DNA of 64,000 bases from Spartobacteria bacterium (GTDB taxonomy: Bacteria > Verrucomicrobiota > Verrucomicrobiia > Chthoniobacterales > UBA10450), in NCBI GenBank assembly GCA_021325495.1, contig JAJPGZ010000006.1, positions 49,215 through 113,214 on the forward strand, given 5' to 3'. Under the pieces are notes generated by a model. The model saw nothing but the letters and a program-made list of their open reading frames with translations, was not told the DNA's origin and made no database searches. The stretch's first letter is position 1. Each line of letters starts with the position of its first letter. Below are positions 42,709 through 51,389 of this stretch, one piece after another. Position numbers and translations under genes: made by a program.

Positions 42709-43566
42709 GTGCGCATCGGTATCACTCTCGGTGATTGCGCCGGCATCGGTCCGGAGATTGTCGATCTTGCACTGAAGTCGGGACTCATTCCCCCGAACGC
42801 CGAATACGTCGTCATCGGTCGCCAGCCGAAGTGCACACCGGGCGAACCCTCGATCGAAACGGCGCGCGCGGCGGCGGCTGCACTGGAGGAAGCGGCAACT
42901 CTGGCGCGACGCGGCGAGCTGAACGCGGTCGTGACCGCGCCGATCCACAAAGCGCGCATGTACGAGGCCGGTTTCAAATTTCCCGGGCAGACGGAATTTT
43001 TCGCCGAGCGTTGCGGCGTGGAAAATTTTGCGATGTGCCTAACGGGTGGAAATATCACCGTCGCGCTCGTGACCACACACATTCCGTTGCGCGAAGTCGC
43101 CGGCGCACTCAAGCAATCTGAAATCGTGCGCGTCGGTTTATTGCTCGCCGATTTTTTACGATGTCGATCTTGCGAAAATCCGCGGATCGCCGTCGCCGGA
43201 TTAAATCCGCACGCGGGCGAGTCGGGAAAGATCGGGCGCGAAGAAATCGAAATCATTGCGCCGGCGATCGCGCAGTTGCCGCGCGAAATTTTTTCCGGCC
43301 CGCATTCCCCCGACACATTGTTTCACTATCTCGCGATCGAAAAGTGGGACGCGGCCTTGTGCATGTATCACGATCAAGGTTTGATTCCGCTCAAGCTGCA
43401 CGCGTTTTATTCCGGCGTGAACGTGACGCTCGGTCTGCCGTTTCCGCGCACAAGTCCGGACCACGGCACCGCATTCGAAATCGCCGGCAAAGGACTCGCC
43501 CGCCCCGACAGCATGATCGCCGCGATCAATCTCGCGGTTGAACTGGCACGAGCGAAAGAGAAATGA
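42709..43566 (+). CDS. pdxA: 4-hydroxythreonine-4-phosphate dehydrogenase, short form
   Basis: Oxidises 4-phosphohydroxy-L-threonine in pyridoxal phosphate synthesis. 285 residues from GTG 42709. Signatures GDCAGIGPEIV, VVTAPIHKARMYEAGFKFPGQTEFF, VTTHIPLREV, GLNPHAGESGKIG, MYHDQGLIPLK and TSPDHGTAFEIAGKG (metal-binding His and Asp). About 45 residues shorter than the E. coli enzyme because the variable stretch after the first strand (between VVIGRQ and TARAAAAAL) is compact. An exact 10-mer lies 14 bp upstream. Confidence 0.93.
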   Translation: MRIGITLGDCAGIGPEIVDLALKSGLIPPNAEYVVIGRQPKCTPGEPSIETARAAAAALEEAATLARRGELNAVVTAPIHKARMYEAGFKFPGQTEFFAERCGVENFAMCLTGGNITVALVTTHIPLREVAGALKQSEIVRVGLLLADFLRCRSCENPRIAVAGLNPHAGESGKIGREEIEIIAPAIAQLPREIFSGPHSPDTLFHYLAIEKWDAALCMYHDQGLIPLKLHAFYSGVNVTLGLPFPRTSPDHGTAFEIAGKGLARPDSMIAAINLAVELARAKEK

Positions 43567-43567
43567 A

Positions 43568-43637
43568 ATCTGGAAACCAGGAATCCAGAAAAAGATTTCT
43601 GCGGCAGCCCTGTTCCTGGTTTCCTGGCTTCCAGATT
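43568..43637. repeat. Palindromic intergenic repeat (TCTGGAAACCAGGAA type)
   Basis: Arms TCTGGAAACCAGGAATCCAG and CCTGGTTTCCTGGCTTCCAG enclose AAAAAGATTTCTGCGGCAGC. Lies between pdxA and the ABC-2 permease gene. Confidence 0.75.
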
Positions 43638-43660
43638 CCTCCCCGCTTCTCCGACCCGAA

Positions 43661-44473
43661 ATGAACGCGAAGATCGACAAGTACATGTCCGTTTTCAATA
43701 TCGGGCTGCAGAACACGTTCGTTTATCGCTGGAATTATTTTCTGCGCGCGCTCTTCGGATTAATTCCGCTCGCCGGCACCGTCTTTCTCTGGCGTGCCGT
43801 TTTCCACGAGCGCGGCCACGGCCTCAACGGCTACGACTACGGCTCGATGATTTATTATTACTTGCTCACGTTGCTCGTGAACAATCTGGTCACGCCGACG
43901 GAAGACGATTGGCAAATCGCGTCCGACATTCGCGAAGGCCAGATCAATTCCTTTCTCACCAAACCGATGAGCTATCTCGGTTATCGCACCAGCATCTTCG
44001 TCAGCGCGCGACTCGTTTACACCGCGGTCACGTTGCCGTCCATCGCGCTCATCTTTTTGTATTTTCGCGAATTCATCACCCTGCCGCACAGCCTAACGAC
44101 TTACGCGCTCACCGCATTGTCGATCTTGATGGCGGCGTTCATCCAATTCTTCATCACCTACACGCTCGCGCTCATGGCCTTTTGGATCCTGGAAATCTCG
44201 ACCATCGTTTTCATCGTTTACTCGTTCGAATACTTCCTCGGTGGCCAAATGTTCCCGATCGATATCATGCCCGCCGGCGTGCAAGCCACGATGAAATGGC
44301 TCCCGTTTTACTACGAACTATTCTGCCCGGTCGCCATTTTTCTCGAACGCTTGCGCGGCGCCGAACTCGTTAGCGCATTGTCGATCCAAACCGGCTGGCT
44401 TTTGGTGACCTGGCTCTGCGCGCACGCGATGTGGAAACGCGGGCTAGGACATTATCAGGCGGTGGGCGGATGA
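43661..44473 (+). CDS. ABC-2 family transporter permease (DUF990-like), A
   Basis: Membrane subunit of an exporter. 270 residues from ATG 43661; an upstream in-frame ATG at 43538 lies within pdxA. About six membrane segments, with the family's N-terminal amphipathic helix (YMSVFNIGLQNTFVYRWNYFLRALFGLIPLAGTVFLWRAVF), DDWQIASDIREGQINSFLTKPMSYLGYR and a C-terminal HAMWKRGLGHYQAVGG ending typical of DUF990 proteins. The related permease is at 48880-49674. No partner ATPase is adjacent. Confidence 0.82.
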   Translation: MNAKIDKYMSVFNIGLQNTFVYRWNYFLRALFGLIPLAGTVFLWRAVFHERGHGLNGYDYGSMIYYYLLTLLVNNLVTPTEDDWQIASDIREGQINSFLTKPMSYLGYRTSIFVSARLVYTAVTLPSIALIFLYFREFITLPHSLTTYALTALSILMAAFIQFFITYTLALMAFWILEISTIVFIVYSFEYFLGGQMFPIDIMPAGVQATMKWLPFYYELFCPVAIFLERLRGAELVSALSIQTGWLLVTWLCAHAMWKRGLGHYQAVGG

Positions 44474-44477
44474 CGAA

Positions 44478-44825
44478 ATGAAACCGCGCTGGATCGACGA
44501 TGATCGCACAGTCAATGACGAGCGGCTCGGCTATACTGTCATCGCGAAGTGGCGCCCGTGGATCTACTACAGGATCATCACGTTTCGCGTAGACGGAGCT
44601 TCGGCGCTTCAGCGCATGACGAGTAGTTTAGAATTGAATTTGCCTCTCGACGCTGTGCCGGCGCAATCCGATTATTTCGTGACGGTTGTCGTTCAATGCA
44701 ATCGGTTCGGCGTGCCGCGCACGAGGGCGCGGCACTTATTGGAACGCAAGTATTCGACTTTTGATGAAGCGCTTTCTGGACACGAATCAGTCGTTGTGGA
44801 ATTTGGCGGAGAACCCACGCTGTGA
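44478..44825 (+). CDS. Hypothetical protein
   Basis: 115 residues starting 4 bp after the permease stop. Not recognised. Soluble, mixed alpha/beta: YTVIAKWRPWIYYRIITFRVDG, SDYFVTVVVQCNRFGVPRTRARHLLE. Ends with a GTGA overlap onto the next gene, so the two are coupled. Codon use is less GC-biased than in neighbouring genes and no dispersed 10-mer occurs in the pair. Confidence 0.55.
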   Translation: MKPRWIDDDRTVNDERLGYTVIAKWRPWIYYRIITFRVDGASALQRMTSSLELNLPLDAVPAQSDYFVTVVVQCNRFGVPRTRARHLLERKYSTFDEALSGHESVVVEFGGEPTL

Positions 44826-45097
44826 TCTCTCCTGAAGAAAAACGCGAACAATTCGTGAGGATGGTTCAGACGGCCATTCTCACGAAGTACATCTGCGACC
44901 CGGGGGACAGCAGCGCACCGATGACTCGACCGATGTGGTCAATTGAGCATATGGAAGACGCGTACAAGGTCGCATCACACATTCCTCCGGATATAACTGC
45001 GGCCGAGGCTGCCGAAGCGTTTGTACGCTGGCTATTCCACGCTCCGCGCGAACCCGACGATGAGGCGATTCTTCAAATCCTGATTCACGACATGTAG
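44822..45097 (+). CDS. Hypothetical protein
   Basis: 91 residues from GTG 44822 overlapping the previous stop (GTGA). Not recognised. Helical and acidic: SPEEKREQFVRMVQTAILTKYICDPG, WSIEHMEDAYKVASHIPPDITAAEAAEAFVRWLFHAP. Convergent with the rhodanese gene, 19 bp apart. Confidence 0.55.
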   Translation: MISPEEKREQFVRMVQTAILTKYICDPGDSSAPMTRPMWSIEHMEDAYKVASHIPPDITAAEAAEAFVRWLFHAPREPDDEAILQILIHDM

Positions 45098-45116
45098 TTT
45101 CGGAGACGCTGATTCG

Positions 45117-45488
45117 TTAGGCGTGTTTGCTTGTCGGCAAACCTGCTGCTTTCCACGCCTTCAATCCGCCGGCCATCGAGCGCACGTTTTTATAGCCCAT
45201 CTTCTGCAAACTTTCGGCCGCGAGTGCGGAACGTCCGCCACCGCCGCAATGCACCACGACGATCGCGTTCGGATCGGGAACTTTTTCTTCGATGTCGAGC
45301 TCGACCGTGCCGCGGCTGAGATGAATCGCGTGCGGAATGTGTTCCTCGTCATGCTCATCTTTCTCGCGTACATCGACAATCACCGCCTCTTTGTTCTGCA
45401 ATTTCGCGGCCGCATCTTCGGGCGAAATCTCGGTGATGTTCTTCTTCGCTTCCGCGACAAGCTTTTGAAATTTGTTTTCCTCGGCCAT
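45117..45488 (-). CDS. Rhodanese-domain protein
   Basis: Single-domain sulfurtransferase, cytoplasmic. 123 residues. ITEISPEDAAAKLQNKEAVIVDVREKDEHDEEHIPHAIHLSRG, active-site loop VVHCGGGGRSALAAESLQKMGYKNVRSMAGGLKAWKAAGLP. The catalytic Cys is present in a Gly-rich loop instead of the more usual CRSGNRS. The gene is 2 bp downstream of the MacB-like permease gene, so probably the last gene of that operon. Confidence 0.88.
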   Translation of the reverse strand: MAEENKFQKLVAEAKKNITEISPEDAAAKLQNKEAVIVDVREKDEHDEEHIPHAIHLSRGTVELDIEEKVPDPNAIVVVHCGGGGRSALAAESLQKMGYKNVRSMAGGLKAWKAAGLPTSKHA

Positions 45489-45490
45489 GC

Positions 45491-46708
45491 CTATTCGTAA
45501 CGCAAAGCTTCGATCGGGTCGAGCGCGGCCGCTTTACGCGCGGGGTAAAAGCCGAAGAAAATTCCAACCAGCGCGCTGACCGCGAATGCGGCGAAGATCG
45601 ACATCGGCGAAATCAATGCCGGCCAATGTCGCGTGATCGCAATCGTTTTCGCGGCGGCGATGCCGATGATGATTCCCAAAATTCCGCCGACGCAACTGAG
45701 CGAGATCGCTTCGATCAAAAATTGCGTGAGGATGTCACGACCGCGCGCGCCCACCGCCATGCGCGTGCCGATCTCACGCGTCCGCTCGGTCACGCTCACC
45801 AGCATGATGTTCATGATGCCGATGCCGCCAACGACTAACGAGACTCCGGCGATCGCGCCTAACAAACCGGTCATGACGTCGGTCGTGGCCGTGGCCGCAT
45901 CGGCGATCTCCTGTTGATTGCGCACGGTAAAATCGTCGTCGCGTCCGGCGCGAATGTTGTGACGCTGCCGCAAAAGATCGACAATCTGCTGTTGCGCGAC
46001 TCCGAGCTGACTCGCGTCCGCGACCTGCACATTGATGTTGCGCAACGTCGTCCCGCCGACGACACGTTTCATCGCGCTCGAGTACGGCATGATGACGATG
46101 TCGTCCTGGTCCACGCCCTGAACGCTGAGACCTTTCGGATTCAAAATCGCCGTCACGGTGAACGGCACATTCTTCACCCGTAAAATTTGGCCTAACGGAT
46201 TTTCATTTCCGAAAACTTGCGTCGCCGTCGTCTGTCCGATGACGCAAACCTTGTTCGCGCTGCGCACGTCTTGCGCGGTAAACGGCGCGCCGTCCGCGAG
46301 CGGCCATTGGCGAATGTCGAAGTAATCGGCCGATTCGCCGTATATGCGCGTAAACCAATTCTGATTTCCGGCCGCCACTTGGGTTGTCGAAATAACTTCT
46401 TCGCTCACCGCCGTGACACCCGCGACTTCGCGACGAATCGCTTCCGCATCTTCGATCTTCAACGTGCCGGCGCCGCCCCAGCCGGTGCGAATCCCGCTCG
46501 ACGTCGTGCTGCCGGAAGAAATGATGATGATGTTTTGTCCCAGGCTCGCGATTTGTTGTTCGACTTGCGATTTCGCGCCGTTGCCGATGCCGACCATCGC
46601 GATGACCGCGCCGACGCCGATGATAATTCCGAGCGCCGTCAGAACTGATCGCATCTTGTTCCGTCGCAGCGCGCGAAACGCGACATTGAATGTTGCGCCA
46701 ACTCTCAT
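45491..46708 (-). CDS. MacB-like ABC transporter permease (FtsX type)
   Basis: Mechanotransmitting permease that couples ATP hydrolysis to periplasmic events. 405 residues: a first membrane segment (about 22-45), a large periplasmic MacB_PCD domain (about 50-280), then three membrane segments and the FtsX domain (GGIGIMNIMLVSVTERTREIGTRMAVGARGRDILTQFLIEA; FAVSALVGIFFGFYPARKAAALDPIEALRYE). In E. coli MacB the ATPase is fused; here it is separate (46802-47560). Confidence 0.92.
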   Translation of the reverse strand: MRVGATFNVAFRALRRNKMRSVLTALGIIIGVGAVIAMVGIGNGAKSQVEQQIASLGQNIIIISSGSTTSSGIRTGWGGAGTLKIEDAEAIRREVAGVTAVSEEVISTTQVAAGNQNWFTRIYGESADYFDIRQWPLADGAPFTAQDVRSANKVCVIGQTTATQVFGNENPLGQILRVKNVPFTVTAILNPKGLSVQGVDQDDIVIMPYSSAMKRVVGGTTLRNINVQVADASQLGVAQQQIVDLLRQRHNIRAGRDDDFTVRNQQEIADAATATTDVMTGLLGAIAGVSLVVGGIGIMNIMLVSVTERTREIGTRMAVGARGRDILTQFLIEAISLSCVGGILGIIIGIAAAKTIAITRHWPALISPMSIFAAFAVSALVGIFFGFYPARKAAALDPIEALRYE

Positions 46709-46719
46709 CGCGGTTCCTT

Positions 46720-46793
46720 CTGTAGCGGCGGTCTATGACCGTCGCTCGAACCAGCAGAGAAAAGTATGCGACGGTCATAGACCGCCGCTACAG
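46720..46793. repeat. Palindromic repeat (CTGTAGCGGCGGTCTATGACCG type)
   Basis: Near-perfect arms CTGTAGCGGCGGTCTATGAC and GTCATAGACCGCCGCTACAG in the gap between the MacB-like ATPase and permease genes. The outer part recurs at 58429-58452 and 23401. Confidence 0.85.
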
Positions 46794-46801
46794 TGGATTG
46801 C

Positions 46802-47560
46802 CTAGCTCGCCTCATCACTTGTCGATCTTATCTGCTCCAATTCGCGTGTGCCCTCGAATCGCTCCGTGACCGTAAAATCATCGCGCACAACTCCATCGCG
46901 CATCATCACGTTACGCTTGGCGTATCGCGCGATGTCCGGCTCGTGCGTCACCATCACGACCGTGATCCCCTGCTCGTTCAATTGTTGAAAGATCGACATG
47001 ATCTCGATGCTGGTGCGGCTATCGAGATTCCCGGTCGGCTCGTCCGCCAGAATTACTTCCGGCTCGTTGATCAACGCGCGCGCGATCGCCACGCGCTGTT
47101 GCTGTCCTCCGGAAAGCTGACTCGGATGATGATCTTCGCGGCCCTGCAATCCGACTGCCGCGAGCACGCGATCGGCGCGTTCGCGCAACTGCGCATTCGT
47201 TAGGCGATTTTCGCCATAAAGCAACGGCAGCTCGACGTTTTCGCGCGCGGTCGTGCGCGGCAGCAAATTAAAATTCTGAAACACGAAGCCGAGCTTGCGA
47301 TTGCGAATGTCGGCGAGCTGATCGCGATCGAGCGAGGAAACATCGTTGCCATCGAGAAAATATTGGCCGCTTGTCGGACGATCGAGACAGCCGAGCACGT
47401 TCATCAAAGTCGATTTACCCGAGCCACTCGCGCCCATGAGCGCGACGAACTCGCCGCGCGCGATGTCGAGCGAAACGCCGCGCACCGCGTGCACATCGAC
47501 ATCGCCGGTGCGGTAAGTCTTGCGCACATCGATTAGCCTAACGACCGCGCCGTTGTTCAT
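46802..47560 (-). CDS. MacB-like ABC transporter ATPase
   Basis: Cytoplasmic ATPase of the MacB/LolD group. 252 residues. Walker [12 protein letters not shown]-loop [14 protein letters not shown], signature [16 protein letters not shown], Walker [14 protein letters not shown], switch [27 protein letters not shown] spacing ([14 protein letters not shown]) is typical. Middle gene of the adaptor-ATPase-permease set, separated from both partners by palindromic repeats. Confidence 0.94.
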   Translation of the reverse strand: MNNGAVVRLIDVRKTYRTGDVDVHAVRGVSLDIARGEFVALMGASGSGKSTLMNVLGCLDRPTSGQYFLDGNDVSSLDRDQLADIRNRKLGFVFQNFNLLPRTTARENVELPLLYGENRLTNAQLRERADRVLAAVGLQGREDHHPSQLSGGQQQRVAIARALINEPEVILADEPTGNLDSRTSIEIMSIFQQLNEQGITVVMVTHEPDIARYAKRNVMMRDGVVRDDFTVTERFEGTRELEQIRSTSDEAS

Positions 47561-47650
47561 AGGTGGAACGCGTTCTCCGAACGCGTTGTTAAACGGGCGC
47601 CGCAGGCGCAGTCATTCCTGGCATCGTCTTCGGAGAAGCCGATCCACCTC
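47561..47650. repeat. Palindromic repeat (AGGTGGAACGCGTTCTCCG type)
   Basis: Outer arms AGGTGGA and TCCACCT, inner GAACGCGTTC and CTCCGA/TCGGAG, plus a GGGCGCCGCAGGCGC hairpin. Between the MacA-like adaptor and ATPase genes. Confidence 0.75.
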
Positions 47651-48827
47651 ATGGAAATCTTCGGCCGCCGCCGAATGGATTCGGCGCCGCCGACGAACTT
47701 GGCGAAGCGGAACTGATTTCCGCGGTGACGACGCGATCGCCTTCTTTCAAGCCTTCGGTGACCTCCGTGTTAATTCCGTCGCTGATTCCGGTTTTGATTT
47801 GCACCGGCTTCGGACGACCGCCGCTCACGATATAAACGGTTCGCTCCGGCGTGTGCGCACCGCCGCCGCGTGGACGCTGACCAGAGGAAGATGTCGATCT
47901 TGTCGGATTCGGCGTCACATCCGCTGGTCGATAACGCAGCGCGGCATTTTTGATCTGCAACGCGCTGTCGCGTTGCGCGATCTTGATCGAGACATTCGCC
48001 GTCATGCCGGGCTTCAACTTGAGCTCGTCGTTGTTCACCCCGATGACCGTGTCGTAAGTCACAACATTCTGGACGACGATCGGCGCGTTGCGCACCTGCA
48101 CGACTTTGCCGTGAAACGTGCGCTGCGGAAATGCGTCCACCGTAAAATCGACATCTTGATCGACCGTGACGACGCCGACATCGGCCTCGGCCACGTTCGA
48201 ATCGATCTGCATTTTCGTCAGGTCGTTCGCAATCTGAAAAATGACCGGCGCCTGCAAACTCGCGGCCACAGTCTGGCCAACATCGACATTGCGCGAAATG
48301 ACAACGCCATCGACCGGCGAACGAATGTCGCAATGCTCGAGATCGGCTTTCGCTTTATCGAGCGCGCCTTGCTTGATCTTCACGTTCGCTTCGGCCTGAT
48401 GCAGATTGGCCATCGCTTGATCGACATCTTGCTGCGCCGAATTTTTCTGCTCGAACAATCTTTGGGTCCGTGCGGCGTTCAGCTTCGCGAGTTCGAGCGC
48501 CGCTTGCGCGCTCGCGACATCGCCCTCGGCCTGCGTGACCGCGGCTTGGAACAACATCGGGTCGATCTTCGCGACGAGATCGTTCGCTTTCACTTTCGAA
48601 TTAAAATCGGCGTAGAGCTTCAAGATATTGCCCGAGACCTGGCTGCCGACCTGCACGTTAACGACCGGATTCAATGTCCCGGTGGCGGTGACGACTTGCG
48701 TGATCGGCCCGCGCGTCACGGTCGCGGTTTGGAATTGAGTAGATGTCGATCTTGCGCAACGCGTAAAGACGAACACGACGACGAGCACTCCAATGACGGA
48801 GATTACGATGAGATTACGGCGATTCAT
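47649..48827 (-). CDS. MacA-like periplasmic adaptor (membrane fusion protein)
   Basis: Links the inner-membrane MacB-like transporter to an outer-membrane channel. 392 residues: an N-terminal membrane anchor (about 5-22, LIVISVIGVLVVVFVF), a lipoyl-like domain (VTATGTLNPVVNVQVGSQVSGNILKL), a helical hairpin of about 90 residues, the second half lipoyl part (IRSPVDGVVISRNVDVGQTV), and a beta barrel with GMTANVSIKIAQ. The C-terminal part has a Ser/Gly/Arg-rich insert (SSSGQRPRGGGAH). Confidence 0.92.
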   Translation of the reverse strand: MNRRNLIVISVIGVLVVVFVFTRCARSTSTQFQTATVTRGPITQVVTATGTLNPVVNVQVGSQVSGNILKLYADFNSKVKANDLVAKIDPMLFQAAVTQAEGDVASAQAALELAKLNAARTQRLFEQKNSAQQDVDQAMANLHQAEANVKIKQGALDKAKADLEHCDIRSPVDGVVISRNVDVGQTVAASLQAPVIFQIANDLTKMQIDSNVAEADVGVVTVDQDVDFTVDAFPQRTFHGKVVQVRNAPIVVQNVVTYDTVIGVNNDELKLKPGMTANVSIKIAQRDSALQIKNAALRYRPADVTPNPTRSTSSSGQRPRGGGAHTPERTVYIVSGGRPKPVQIKTGISDGINTEVTEGLKEGDRVVTAEISSASPSSSAAPNPFGGGRRFP

Positions 48828-48879
48828 GAAAAGTTGCCGGGCGCGGCGCGCGGCAATACTTATGTGACAACCAACACTC

Positions 48880-49674
48880 GTGCGGCGTTACATCGAAATC
48901 TACTCCATCATGCTGCGCAACTCGCTCATTCGCGAGATGAGCTTCAAGGCGAACTTCCTTCTCTGGATGCTGGTCGAGGTACTTTGGTTTCTCGGGCAGA
49001 TCGTTTTCTTCTCCATCATCTTCGGCAACGTCGATCGTCTGGGCGACTGGACGAAGTGGGAAGTGGTGTTGCTCGTCGGCACACACCAGATCATCGCGCA
49101 GCTTTTTCAGGCGTTCTTTTTCGTTAACGTCGCAAACATTCCCGAGCTCGTGCGTACCGGAAAACTCGATTCGCTTCTCGTGCTCCCGATCGATAGCCAG
49201 TTCGCTGCGTCGACGAAACAGTTCGGACTCGACAGCGTGATCAACGCCATCGTCGGGGCGGCCGTCGTTTGCATTTCGTTAGGCAAACTTGGCCAGGTCC
49301 CGAGTACGATGTCGATCTTGCTCTACCTCATCGCCATTTGTTTCGGCATCGCGGTGCATTACTCGATCATGCTCTCGCTCGCCGCCTTCAGTTTCTGGAT
49401 CGTGCGCGCGCAAGGATTGGTTTACGGCTACTTCAATTTCCTGAACATCGCGCGTTATCCCGATGTGATTTTTCCGCGGCTTTTCCGCATGATTTTTGGC
49501 TGGATCATTCCGGTCGTAATCGTGGCCAACATTCCGGCGCGTTTGCTCATCAAATCGTTCGGTCAACCGATGCCGCTCATGTTCCAACTCGTCATCGCAT
49601 CGACCATCGTTTTTTGTTTGTCTCGCGCCTTCTGGCGTTTCGCGCTCAATCATTACTCCAGCGCCAGCTCGTAA
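48880..49674 (+). CDS. ABC-2 family transporter permease (DUF990-like), B
   Basis: 264 residues from GTG 48880. About six membrane segments; MLRNSLIREMSFKANFLLWMLVEVLWFLGQIVFFSIIF and VRTGKLDSLLVLPIDSQF parallel the permease at 43661. In other genomes an ATPase and two such permeases form one exporter; here the two permeases are 4.4 kb apart, separated by the oppositely oriented rhodanese-MacAB block, with no dedicated ATPase. Divergent from the MacA-like gene. Confidence 0.82.
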   Translation: MRRYIEIYSIMLRNSLIREMSFKANFLLWMLVEVLWFLGQIVFFSIIFGNVDRLGDWTKWEVVLLVGTHQIIAQLFQAFFFVNVANIPELVRTGKLDSLLVLPIDSQFAASTKQFGLDSVINAIVGAAVVCISLGKLGQVPSTMSILLYLIAICFGIAVHYSIMLSLAAFSFWIVRAQGLVYGYFNFLNIARYPDVIFPRLFRMIFGWIIPVVIVANIPARLLIKSFGQPMPLMFQLVIASTIVFCLSRAFWRFALNHYSSASS

Positions 49675-49796
49675 GATCGACAATCCCCCATTTCACGAGA
49701 GAAACGTTTTTCCAAAATCTCCGCTTGCGCCTCTGGCGAAACCTCCTTAATTAGCGCCTCTTTTCGGCGTCCCAACCCCGGCGCCGCTCCCAAAGT

Positions 49797-50480
49797 ATGG
49801 CAAAATCAAAACCAAAGAAGGCGTCCAAACCTGCTGCGCGTAAAGCGTCGAAGCCGGCCCGCAAAGCTTCGCCCAAGAAAGCCGCTGCGGCGCCGAAACG
49901 CCTCCCGAAAATTTCCGCGAAATCACGCAAACGCGCCGCGATTGCATCGGCCGATCCGATGGCGTTGCTCGGCAATAATCACAAGTCGCGCAAGCTCGAT
50001 CCGTTTACGAAAAAGCAGAAAGAGAAACTCCTCTATCTGCGCGACGCCATGGTCGATTCCATGGCCGGTGTGGCGCAGGATACACTTCGCGCCCGCGCGG
50101 AAGGCAGCGAAGCTTCTGCCTTCGGCATGCACCAGGCCGATGCCGGGTCCGACGCGTACGATCGTGACTTTGCGCTCAGTTTGTTGTCGCAAGAACAGGA
50201 CGCGCTTTACGAGATCGATCAGGCGTTGAAACGAATCGAGCAAGGCACGTATGGCACTTGCGAAATGTCAGGGAAACCGATTCCGCGTGCGCGTTTGGAA
50301 GCGATCCCGTTCGCGCGTTTCACCGTCGAATGCCAGTCGCAGCTCGAAAAACAAAGTAAACAATCGCGCGTTCGCCAATCGGTCACATCGCTCTTCGGCC
50401 TAACCGACGAAGAAGGCGGCGACGGCGAAGCGGAAGAATCGGAAACGGCCACGCCGGCCGCGGACAGCAACAAAGAGTAG
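49797..50480 (+). CDS. TraR/DksA-family protein with basic N-terminal tail, reduced zinc finger
   Basis: 227 residues. An N-terminal Lys/Ala/Pro tail (about 1-50, repeats of KKASKPA and RKAS) resembles histone-H1-like or nucleic-acid-binding tails. A coiled coil follows (about 75-150, [22 protein letters not shown] ... [26 protein letters not shown]), then the DksA finger region [27 protein letters not shown], where only one Cys of each CxxC pair remains, so normal C4 zinc binding is unlikely. Acidic C-terminal tail. Possibly a transcription regulator acting on RNA polymerase. Precedes the L33 and S18 genes. Confidence 0.85.
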   Translation: MAKSKPKKASKPAARKASKPARKASPKKAAAAPKRLPKISAKSRKRAAIASADPMALLGNNHKSRKLDPFTKKQKEKLLYLRDAMVDSMAGVAQDTLRARAEGSEASAFGMHQADAGSDAYDRDFALSLLSQEQDALYEIDQALKRIEQGTYGTCEMSGKPIPRARLEAIPFARFTVECQSQLEKQSKQSRVRQSVTSLFGLTDEEGGDGEAEESETATPAADSNKE

Positions 50481-50491
50481 TTGTCGATCTT

Positions 50492-50665
50492 ATGGCGCAG
50501 GAAATTATCACGCTCGAATGCACGGAAGCGAAGGCCGAAGGCAAACCGGCCTCGCGTTACATGAGCAAGCGGAACAAAAAAAGTCCGCAAACGCCGAACC
50601 GGCTCGAGAAAAAGAAATACAATCCGTTTCTAAAACGGCATACCTTGCATCGCGAAACCAAGTAA
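50492..50665 (+). CDS. rpmG: 50S ribosomal protein L33
   Basis: 57 residues: [20 protein letters not shown], then [36 protein letters not shown]. The pattern SRY...NKK-x-TP-RLE-KKYNP-LKRHT-HRE is diagnostic of L33. No zinc-binding Cys pairs (one isolated Cys), so a zinc-independent form. The start lies 1 bp after a TGTCGATCTT copy and 11 bp after the DksA-like stop; 6 bp separate it from rpsR. Confidence 0.92.
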   Translation: MAQEIITLECTEAKAEGKPASRYMSKRNKKSPQTPNRLEKKKYNPFLKRHTLHRETK

Positions 50666-50671
50666 CCATCC

Positions 50672-50911
50672 ATGCAACCCAAAACCGCCAAACGCCGCTC
50701 CGCATTTCGCCGCGCCAATCGCGCCATGCCGCGGCGCCGGATCGACATCGCGATTGAAGCGATCGATTACAAAAATCCCGATCTCCTGAAAAAATTCGTC
50801 ACCGAAAGCGGCAAGATTCTTCCCCGCCGCGTCACCGGCATGCCCGCGCATCTGCATCGCAAGATCACGCGCGAGATCAAGCGCAGCCGCTCGGTGCTGC
50901 TGATGAAATAG
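50672..50911 (+). CDS. rpsR: 30S ribosomal protein S18
   Basis: 79 residues. [55 protein letters not shown] matches the S18 core (YKN-x-x-LLKKF-x-x-x-GKI-PRR-TG). Follows rpmG, as in some other phyla, rather than rpsF-ssb. Confidence 0.94.
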   Translation: MQPKTAKRRSAFRRANRAMPRRRIDIAIEAIDYKNPDLLKKFVTESGKILPRRVTGMPAHLHRKITREIKRSRSVLLMK

Positions 50912-51274
50912 CTACGCCTTCCGCGTCGCTTTTCCTTCGTCGATCAACTTCCAGAACTCGCGCGTCTCGCCGAGCGCCGCGTCTTCGCTCGTTGGCAGTT
51001 TCGAGCGGAAAAGAAAATCGCGCAGCGTGTTTTTGTGCAGAACGCGATGCACGGTGACGCCTTCATCCGTGCGTTCGAAGTAAATCCGGTAATCTTTCGC
51101 GCGATAACGATACAACTTTTTCCCTTCGCGCTCGATTACGCCGAAACGCTTCGAGTCGAGCTTGTCCAAGTCCTCCGGCAAAATCTGAAACTCGGCCAGT
51201 AATTCGAGCTGCAATTTTTTCGGCAGCTGCGAAATCTCAGCCGCGCTCAATTCGTTGAAGACGATCTGGAACAT
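50912..51274 (-). CDS. RelE/ParE-like toxin-family protein
   Basis: 120 residues from ATG 51274 (MFQIVFNELSAAEISQLPKKLQLELLAEF). A longer frame to 51334 would translate a palindromic repeat and is rejected. The centre KRFGVIEREGKKLYRYRAKDYRIYFERTDEGVTVHRVLHKNTLRDFLFRSKL fits the RelE/ParE fold (R-YR---YRIYF--....V--V--). No antitoxin gene is adjacent, so it may be an orphan or have another role. Convergent and abutting rpsR. Confidence 0.7.
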   Translation of the reverse strand: MFQIVFNELSAAEISQLPKKLQLELLAEFQILPEDLDKLDSKRFGVIEREGKKLYRYRAKDYRIYFERTDEGVTVHRVLHKNTLRDFLFRSKLPTSEDAALGETREFWKLIDEGKATRKA

Positions 51275-51282
51275 ATTTGTTT

Positions 51283-51376
51283 TGTCATTCTGGACGGAAG
51301 CGAAGAATCTCTGACCATTCTGCGGACCAGCCAAAAGCCAAAGTCAGAGATGTTTCGCTCCGCTCAACATGACAGG
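51283..51376. repeat. Palindromic intergenic repeat (TGTCATTCTGGACG type)
   Basis: Arms TGTCATTCTGGACGGAAGCG and CGCTCCGCTCAACATGACAG with inner AATCTCTGA/TCAGAGATG. Third member of the class at 13802 and 18237. Lies between the RelE-like gene and alr. Confidence 0.8.
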
Positions 51377-51389
51377 GTGGGTGGGCCAA

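Noticed and set aside
44464..45120. The hypothetical pair 44478-45097 as further integron cassettes
   Set aside because: A TCGTTAGGC word follows at 45113, but no left half-site or hairpin flanks the genes, and the first gene starts 4 bp after the permease stop like an operon member.
47520..48879. Long plus-strand ORF (535 codons) ending in the ABC-2 permease region
   Set aside because: Antisense to the MacA-like adaptor. Arg/His/Asp-rich composition is typical of a shadow frame in GC-rich DNA.
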